A stretch of 63,748 bases of DNA from Rhizobiales bacterium CCH3-A5 (GTDB lineage: Bacteria > Pseudomonadota > Alphaproteobacteria > Rhizobiales > Beijerinckiaceae): assembly GCA_001556025.1 (NCBI GenBank), contig LSIB01000046.1:1-63748 (forward strand), written 5' to 3'. The notes under the pieces are model-generated. The model had not been told where the DNA came from, ran no database searches, and saw only the letters and a program-made list of their open reading frames with translations. Position 1 is the first letter of the stretch, and each line of letters opens with the position of its first letter. The position numbers and the translations under genes are program-made. Of the stretch, positions 58,007-63,748 are shown in pieces.

Positions 58007-58032
58007 AAAAACGGCCGGGTCACCCCGGCCGT
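58007..58032 (-). terminator. Rho-independent terminator (right-arm copy)
   Basis: Mirror of the 9-bp-stem terminator at 5717..5742, after the Tim44-domain copy. Confidence 0.83.
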
Positions 58033-58055
58033 CTTCGGTAGCCTCGTCGTAAGGC

Positions 58056-59042
58056 TCAGGCCGCGGCCTGGATGCCCGAGAGCTTCCAAGGCCCACCGCG
58101 CTCGCGCACGAAGGTCCAGTGCTCGGTGACCTCCTGCGGCGTGCGTGGGTCGCCGTCGACAACCTTGCCGCTGGACCGCTCATAGAGCGCGTTGATCAGG
58201 CTGAAGCGCATCGCGACGGTCGCGTAGTCCACCGAGCCTTCGCGCCAGGCTTCCGACAGGTCACCTTGCAGCAGCTTCACGTCGGAGACGCGGTCGACGA
58301 AGCCCTTGCGGGCGTTGGCCGAGAGATCGTCGTCGAAATAGCCGAACATCTCAGGCGTGGTGACGCGGCGGAGACCCGCCTCGTCCTCGTTGGAATAGGT
58401 CTCGTTGACCTCGCCGAGCAGGCGCTCGAAGGCGTTGAAGTCATCGCCCGAAAGCTCAATCGGCTGCGTCTGCGGGGCCGAAGAGCCGCCGCCCATCATG
58501 CCCATGCGAGCGGCCTGATTGGCCTGAGCCTGCGGCTGATAGGGCTCGCGCGGCAGCGGCGCGCCGCCGGCTGCCGCCATCTGCGGCTCGGAGCGGCGGC
58601 GGAAGAAGCGCAGCGCCAGCCAGATCGCGCCGCCGATCAGAGCGATCTGCAGCAGGAAGCCGAGCATGCCGGCCATCGAGGCGAGGCCGGAGAAGAAACC
58701 GGAGCCGGAAAGCAGGCCGAACAGACCCGCGCCGAGCAGGCCGGCGCCGAGGCCCATCATCAGGTTGCGCGCCATCGAGGGACGGGCCGCCTGAGCGGCG
58801 GCGGCGCTGGCTGCACCAGCCGCTGCAGGTGCGGCCGGCGAGGGCTGCGCGCTGCGCTGGAAGGGCTGCGCGCCATTGGGGGCGGTGTCGGTACGGGCCG
58901 GGGCCTGCTCGGTGCGCGAGCCGCGGCTGCCTGCGCCCTTGCCGCCGCCGGGACGGGCCTCGGCCAGGACCGGAACGAGCAGCAGCGCGCTGGCGATAAC
59001 GGCGACGTAACGGCCACGGCGGGCGAGCGAGATCAGAGACAT
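58056..59042 (-). CDS. Tim44-like domain membrane protein (right-arm copy)
   Basis: Exact mirror of 4707..5693; signal or anchor, Gly-rich linker, membrane segment and C-terminal Tim44-like domain. Confidence 0.83.
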   Translation of the reverse strand: MSLISLARRGRYVAVIASALLLVPVLAEARPGGGKGAGSRGSRTEQAPARTDTAPNGAQPFQRSAQPSPAAPAAAGAASAAAAQAARPSMARNLMMGLGAGLLGAGLFGLLSGSGFFSGLASMAGMLGFLLQIALIGGAIWLALRFFRRRSEPQMAAAGGAPLPREPYQPQAQANQAARMGMMGGGSSAPQTQPIELSGDDFNAFERLLGEVNETYSNEDEAGLRRVTTPEMFGYFDDDLSANARKGFVDRVSDVKLLQGDLSEAWREGSVDYATVAMRFSLINALYERSSGKVVDGDPRTPQEVTEHWTFVRERGGPWKLSGIQAAA

Positions 59043-59278
59043 GGTTCCTCCCGGAGCCCCCCTCGGGCTCTCTTGCCGCGAATATGGTTCGGGCCGCCTG
59101 CCCTTGCAAGAGGACGGGCAAGAGGCGGACGACGAAGGTCCTACGACGAAAGAATGAGAAAATCATGACAACCCGCTTCTGTCAGCATGCTGCGCGCGGC
59201 GGCTTGGGCGGACGTCACAAGCCGTGCTAGACTCGATGCCATGGCCGGGAACGGATCCGGTCGCGGAGGGATCGAGCC

Positions 59279-59590
59279 ATGAGCGTGATCTCGTTGAGCT
59301 CTGTCTTCGGCAGGCTACCAAGTGTCCGGCTGGCCGCCATCGCGGTGGCATCCTGCCTCATGGGCCTAGCGACGCCGGCCTTTGCCGCCGAGCCGGCGCT
59401 TGCTCTGGACCGGCCGAGGCTGGCGCAGGCGCCCGAGCCGCTCTGCTTCTGCTGGAGCGAGGGCAGGAAGGTCGCCGAAGGCTCGACCGCCTGCATCCGC
59501 ACCACGCAGGGGCGGCGTCTGGCCGCCTGCGGGCGTGTGATCAATATGATGTCGTGGGAAGTGAGCGAGAACCCTTGCCCGGAGAGCTGA
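59279..59590 (+). CDS. Secreted small cysteine-rich protein (right-arm copy)
   Basis: Exact mirror of 4159..4470; signal peptide and five mature cysteines. Confidence 0.68.
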   Translation: MSVISLSSVFGRLPSVRLAAIAVASCLMGLATPAFAAEPALALDRPRLAQAPEPLCFCWSEGRKVAEGSTACIRTTQGRRLAACGRVINMMSWEVSENPCPES

Positions 59591-59619
59591 GGCCGCATCT
59601 GAACCGGGAACTGCCAAAG

Positions 59620-59653
59620 AAAAACGCCGCCTGACGGTCTCGTCGGGCGGCGT
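59620..59653 (-). terminator. Rho-independent terminator (right-arm copy)
   Basis: Mirror of the ACGCCGCC/GGCGGCGT hairpin with T run at 4096..4129. Confidence 0.78.
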
Positions 59654-59700
59654 CTCTCTTAAGGCTCTTGTGGTCGAGGCGACTCGAGACTGAGGTTCCG

Positions 59701-59784
59701 TCAGAACGCTCCCAGAACGATTGCCATCATGAAAACGAAGGCCGCACCCATGATCAATCGGTCGAGACGTAGCGTGAGGCTCAT
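59701..59784 (-). CDS. 27-residue hydrophobic peptide ORF (right-arm copy)
   Basis: Exact mirror of 3965..4048, with the same strong ribosome-binding site. Confidence 0.53.
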   Translation of the reverse strand: MSLTLRLDRLIMGAAFVFMMAIVLGAF

Positions 59785-59932
59785 CACACCCTCCTGTGTC
59801 ATTGACCTGACATGAAGGCTAGCAGAACTGGCGCGGCCCGCAAGGGGGATAGGGCGGCGACAAGGCCGCCGTGAGGCAAGAGTATCGCTAAAAATTGCTT
59901 AAAATGTTGAACTACATTGGGGATATCACCGG

Positions 59933-61183
59933 CTACCCTGTTGGGAGGTCGAGAGTTTCGAGCCCCTTGCCGGCCGCTATGACAGTCGCATCGCCGCCAA
60001 ATCCCGCAATGATCTGGATACCGACCGGCAGCCCGCGCGGGCCGCGCATCAGCGGCACGGTTAGGCAGGGCACCCCGAGCAGCGTCCAGAGCCGGTTGAA
60101 GCGGGAATCGCCGGTCGAAGCCATGGTTTCGGGGGCCTCGCCGGGCGCGGCGAAGCTGACCACGACGTCCACCTCGCGGAAGAAGGCGCGGGCCGCGTCG
60201 CGTCCCCGGCGCGAGGCGCGCCGGGCGGCGTCGTATTGTGCGGGCGTCGTGTTTTTCGCGGTGTCGAGATAGGCGCGCAGCTTGGGCGCGATCGCTTCGC
60301 GGTGGTTGGCGTATTCCCACGCCAGCGCCTGCGTCGCCTCCCAGTCCTGAAGCGGGCCATGCGCGTTGTACGCATCGGCCAGCGCCTCGGGCTCGGCGAG
60401 ATCGCGCACCACTGCACCGGCAGCCGTGGCGATCTCGCGGAAGCGCTGCAGCGCGCGGTCCGAGCCCGGCTCGGGCGCGCCGGCGAAACCCTGCCTTGCA
60501 ATGCCGATGCGCAGCCCCTTCAGGATCGCGGGCGCGCAGTCGAGGTCCGCCCGGCCGGTGATCGCAGCCATTGCGAGGCCGAGATCATCTGTGCTGGCCG
60601 CCATCAGGCCGAGCGTGTCGAGCGACCATGAAAAATTTTTCACGCCCACCGTCGGCAGCAGGCCGTAGGAGGGCTTGATGCCGGCCGCGCCGCAATAGGA
60701 GGCCGGGCGGATGACCGAGCCGCCGGTCTGGGTCCCGATCGCGAGCGGGACCATGCCAGCGCCGACCGCCGCCGCCGAGCCGGCCGAGGAGCCGCCTGGG
60801 CTGGCCGCCGGATCGTGGGGATTATGCGTCGGCGTCGGGTCGAGAAAGGCGAAGGCCGTAGTGTGCGTCTTGCCGGCGACGGTGGCGCCTGCCGCCTTCA
60901 GCGCCATCACGATGGCGGCGTCGCCGCGCGGCCGCCAGTCGGCGTAGATCTCCGAGCCCATCTGAGTCGGCAATTCGGCGGTGTCGATGATGTCCTTGAC
61001 GCCGCAGGCGACGCCCGCCAGCGGGCCTGTGCCTGGCACAAGCGCGTCGGGGCGGCTGGCGAAGGCCTTCATCGTCGGCTCGGCGGCGTCGATGGCGGCT
61101 TGGGCGCGGACAAGTTCGCCCTGCGCCGTGCTCTGCCCGGAGGCGATGCGTCCGACGATCTCGCGCAGGCGTTCCATGCTCAT
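59933..61183 (-). CDS. Amidase-signature hydrolase (right-arm copy)
   Basis: Exact mirror of 2566..3816; Lys63, Ser132 and Ser156 retained. Confidence 0.86.
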   Translation of the reverse strand: MSMERLREIVGRIASGQSTAQGELVRAQAAIDAAEPTMKAFASRPDALVPGTGPLAGVACGVKDIIDTAELPTQMGSEIYADWRPRGDAAIVMALKAAGATVAGKTHTTAFAFLDPTPTHNPHDPAASPGGSSAGSAAAVGAGMVPLAIGTQTGGSVIRPASYCGAAGIKPSYGLLPTVGVKNFSWSLDTLGLMAASTDDLGLAMAAITGRADLDCAPAILKGLRIGIARQGFAGAPEPGSDRALQRFREIATAAGAVVRDLAEPEALADAYNAHGPLQDWEATQALAWEYANHREAIAPKLRAYLDTAKNTTPAQYDAARRASRRGRDAARAFFREVDVVVSFAAPGEAPETMASTGDSRFNRLWTLLGVPCLTVPLMRGPRGLPVGIQIIAGFGGDATVIAAGKGLETLDLPTG

Positions 61184-61407
61184 TCTCCGATCCGTTCGAC
61201 GATGGCCATGGTGACCCAGCGCGCCAGCGGCAGGGCGAAAAAGGCGACGACGGCCGCGCTCGGCCAGGCAATGGCGAAGGCGCGCATCCAGCGCGCGAAA
61301 AAGTCCGGCGCGAAGCCGAGATTGACCAGGGTGATCACGCCGGAGACGAGGAAGGCCATCATGAAGGCCATCACGATGGGGAAGATGAAGCGGGCCTTGC
61401 CGGTCAT
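61180..61407 (-). CDS. DUF2798 small membrane protein (right-arm copy)
   Basis: Exact mirror of 2342..2569; two helices, overlaps the amidase copy by four bases. Confidence 0.78.
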   Translation of the reverse strand: MTGKARFIFPIVMAFMMAFLVSGVITLVNLGFAPDFFARWMRAFAIAWPSAAVVAFFALPLARWVTMAIVERIGE

Positions 61408-61527
61408 GCGGGCTCTCTGGCGATGCGTGTCGTCAGCTTCGTCATTGGCACATCGCGCGCCCGCCGACCAAGCCGCTTTGGCGAATGGGCCCCTGCGTCG
61501 GCGGGGCCTTGCGTCGCCGCGAGCGCG

Positions 61528-61542
61528 TTAAGAGCCGCTTAA
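61528..61542. promoter_or_regulatory. Candidate CtrA binding site (right-arm copy)
   Basis: Mirror of the TTAA-N7-TTAA box at 2207..2221. Confidence 0.48.
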
Positions 61543-61629
61543 CCCCGCCGCCAAAGTTAATCCGGCTGTGTCGCCCGGGGCTCACCCGGTCAAGAAACCG
61601 TTCACGAAACGGGTCGCATTTGATCGGTC

Positions 61630-62766
61630 ATGCGACGCGTCCATCTCGCCCTCATCGCTTTGGGACTGCTCGGCACCGGCCTCGCCGGCTGCGGCAAGTT
61701 CCAGAAAGCCCAGCGTGCGGCTTGGCGCGACCAGGCCGAGGCGCAATGCCTGTCCTCGCGTCAGGTCCAGCTATCGGCCTATGTCAGCCTGCGCGACAGG
61801 CCGATCGACGGGCCGGGCACCTGCGGCATGGAGAAGCCGCTGAAGGTCTCGGCCTTCGCCAATGGCGGCATCGGGCTGACGAGTTCGGCGACGCTGTCCT
61901 GCCCTGTCGTCGCGACCACCGACAGATGGCTGACCGAGGTGGTGCAGCCGGCCGCCATGAACACGCTCGGCGCGCAGGTCGTCGAGATGCGGGCCGGCTC
62001 CTACTCGTGCCGCGCCATGAACAACGGCACCGGCACGAGCCGCACTTCCGAGCACGCCTATGGCAACGCGGTGGATGTATTTTCCTTCCGCCTGAACGAC
62101 GGCCGCAACGTCACGGTCAAGGGCGGCTGGAACGGCGCGCCCGAGGAGCAGGCTTTTCTGCGCGAGATCTTCGTCGGCGCCTGCCAGCATTTCTCGACCG
62201 TGCTCGGCCCGGGCGCGGACATGTTCCACTATGACCATTTCCACATCGACCTGGCGCGCCATTCCAAGGGCCGCCACATCTGCAAGCCGGTGATCAAGTA
62301 CACGCCGAACTACAACCTGCCGCCGCCGGACCCTGCACGGCCTTACGTCTCCGCGCAGCCTCAGCGCAGCATCGACGCGCCGATGGTGGCCGGCGGCCCG
62401 CTGCTGCGCCAGCCGGGCGAAGGATTGCGGCCGCCGGGCGGCGTGGGCGGCGGCTATCCCGTCGCGAGCCGCGCCGGCAACGGGCTCGACGCGCAGGCGC
62501 GCTTCCTCGAGGAGTACGACCGTACGCCGCTGAACCCGCCGCGCTACAACCGGCCCAATTCTGGAGCATATCAGCCGCTGCCGAGCGAGGCGCGCGGGCC
62601 GCTGCAACTGCCAGGCTCGACGCCGCCGACAGAGGAGATGATCCTGGGCGACGACGAGGGCAACGGCGTGCTCGACATGGAGGGCTTCGACCAGGCCCAG
62701 CCCGCCGAGATCACACCGCAGAACGACCCGTTCGCGTATAGTTCGGGGCGAGGGCAGAGGCGGTAG
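61630..62766 (+). CDS. Extensin-like C-domain lipoprotein (right-arm copy)
   Basis: Exact mirror of 983..2119; lipobox LAGC and HAYGNAVD / HFHID motifs. Confidence 0.83.
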   Translation: MRRVHLALIALGLLGTGLAGCGKFQKAQRAAWRDQAEAQCLSSRQVQLSAYVSLRDRPIDGPGTCGMEKPLKVSAFANGGIGLTSSATLSCPVVATTDRWLTEVVQPAAMNTLGAQVVEMRAGSYSCRAMNNGTGTSRTSEHAYGNAVDVFSFRLNDGRNVTVKGGWNGAPEEQAFLREIFVGACQHFSTVLGPGADMFHYDHFHIDLARHSKGRHICKPVIKYTPNYNLPPPDPARPYVSAQPQRSIDAPMVAGGPLLRQPGEGLRPPGGVGGGYPVASRAGNGLDAQARFLEEYDRTPLNPPRYNRPNSGAYQPLPSEARGPLQLPGSTPPTEEMILGDDEGNGVLDMEGFDQAQPAEITPQNDPFAYSSGRGQRR

Positions 62767-62801
62767 GGCGGCAGTTTCGCTCAGACCTCAGACCACGCTC
62801 C

Positions 62802-62913
62802 ACGTCATCCCGGACGCAGCGGAGCGGAGCTCCGGGATCCATCATCAAGCGCCGCCTTAGCCCTATTATGGATCCCGGAGCGGCGCGGCTACGCCGCTTG
62901 TCCGGGATGACGT
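62802..62913. repeat. Intergenic palindromic repeat element (right-arm copy)
   Basis: Mirror of the nested inverted repeat at 836..947. Confidence 0.73.
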
Positions 62914-62935
62914 AGAGAGTGTGGCGAACGTCCTC

Positions 62936-63748
62936 CTACCGCGACACCAGCACCTGACGGCACTCCGCCGGCAGCGCGTCCAGCGACATCGGCGGCTTGG
63001 GTTTTGGCGGCGGCCCCGTGCGCGGCGGCGGCTTGGGCGCAAAAATCGCGGCGCGCTGGCGCTCGATCCAGCCCGAGAGCTCCTCGCCGCAGCCATCGCC
63101 GAAATTCGGCGGCTCCTGGCCGGAGCAGCCCTCCATACCGGGCGGGCAGCTCATCCGGATATGGAAGTGGTAGTTGTGGCCCCAGATCGGCCTGACCTTG
63201 CCGAGCCAGGCGCGGTCATTGCCGGCCTCGCGGCAGAGCGCGACCTTCAGCGCCGGGTTGACGAAGACGCGCTCGACGCGGGGGTCGGCGGCGGCCGCCT
63301 TGATCAGGCGGCCATGGGCCGGCGTCCAGTGCTTGGGGTCGACGTCGCGCCAGTCCGACCGCGCCATGTTCACGGCCGGCATGTTTTCACGCTCGTCCTT
63401 ATCCAGCTTTTCCTTCGGCATCGGAGTCAGCCAAAGATCGGCGTCGAGTCCGATCTGGTGCGAGGCGTGGCCGGTCAGCATCGGCCCGCCGCGCGGCTGC
63501 GAGATGTCGCCGACGAGGATGCCGGGCCAGCCGGTGATCTTCGGCGCGGCGCGGGCGAGATTTTCGAGATAGTCGATCAGGATCGGGTGGCCCCAGTTGC
63601 GGTTGCGCGCCAGCCGCATGACCTGCCAGCTCGGGCCGTCGACCGGCAGCGCGGTCGCGCCGGCAAGGCAGCCGCGCGCATAGGAGCCGATGGCGCGCGC
63701 CTGCATGTTCGCCGGCGCGGTCTTCTGGCCGAAGAGCGCGCGCGCCGC
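62936..63748 (-). CDS. mepA: Murein endopeptidase MepA, 5' end cut by window edge (right-arm copy)
   Basis: Exact mirror of 1..813. The frame runs off the right edge at the identical base, so both window ends stop at the same point in the same gene. Confidence 0.88.
   Translation of the reverse strand, partial: AARALFGQKTAPANMQARAIGSYARGCLAGATALPVDGPSWQVMRLARNRNWGHPILIDYLENLARAAPKITGWPGILVGDISQPRGGPMLTGHASHQIGLDADLWLTPMPKEKLDKDERENMPAVNMARSDWRDVDPKHWTPAHGRLIKAAAADPRVERVFVNPALKVALCREAGNDRAWLGKVRPIWGHNYHFHIRMSCPPGMEGCSGQEPPNFGDGCGEELSGWIERQRAAIFAPKPPPRTGPPPKPKPPMSLDALPAECRQVLVSR

Larger units (their letters stand above)
59591..59932. other. 342-base interval: small ORF plus terminator (right-arm copy)
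   Basis: Mirror of 3817..4158; holds the copies of the terminator and the 27-codon ORF and nothing else recognised. Confidence 0.58.

Overview
The whole 63,748-base window is one perfect inverted repeat. Bases 1-31874 and 31875-63748 are reverse complements with no spacer, so base x matches base 63749-x. Wherever I compared the arms (both outer ends, the centre, gene boundaries, intergenic sites) I found no difference, and every reading frame occurs twice at mirrored coordinates. The centre lies inside a Gly-rich autotransporter gene and both outer ends cut the same mepA gene. The simplest reading is about 31.9 kb of real chromosome folded back on itself by a chimeric read or assembly error. 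A natural giant palindrome is possible but less likely. Biologically, read one arm; every gene here is listed once with full annotation (left arm) and once as its mirror copy (right arm).

The organism is almost certainly an alphaproteobacterium of the order Hyphomicrobiales (Rhizobiales), plausibly Bosea-like. This rests on strongly GC-biased codon use, the gene set and order (def-fmt-truA followed by a convergent dapE; lptC-lptA-lptB-rpoN; an extensin-like lipoprotein; a bacterial Tim44-domain protein), a CtrA-type TTAA-N7-TTAA box, and alphaproteobacterial-style intergenic palindromes. The genus is inference.

Left arm, in order: mepA (5' cut) facing an extensin-like lipoprotein; a DUF2798 membrane protein overlapping an amidase; a 27-codon membrane peptide ORF and a terminator; a secreted five-cysteine protein divergent from a Tim44-domain protein; dapB-alkB; glnD-grpE-TRIC channel on the minus strand; an ssuA-ssuC-ssuB type importer; a BrnT/BrnA toxin-antitoxin pair with an operator-like palindrome; osmC facing rmuC; def-fmt-truA; DUF805-dapE-membrane protein on the minus strand; a short RNase D; lptC-lptA-lptB-rpoN; and a convergent autotransporter whose N-terminus is missing.

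The content is mostly housekeeping: lysine/peptidoglycan precursor synthesis (dapB, dapE), N-formyl-methionine handling (def, fmt), LPS transport (lptCAB), nitrogen signalling (glnD, rpoN), DNA repair (alkB, rmuC) and envelope functions (mepA, extensin-like, autotransporter). I see no CRISPR array, transposase, integrase, prophage, rRNA or tRNA, and no convincing new defence or biosynthetic system. The most important observation is the palindrome, which makes both 1,786-codon autotransporter frames chimeric.
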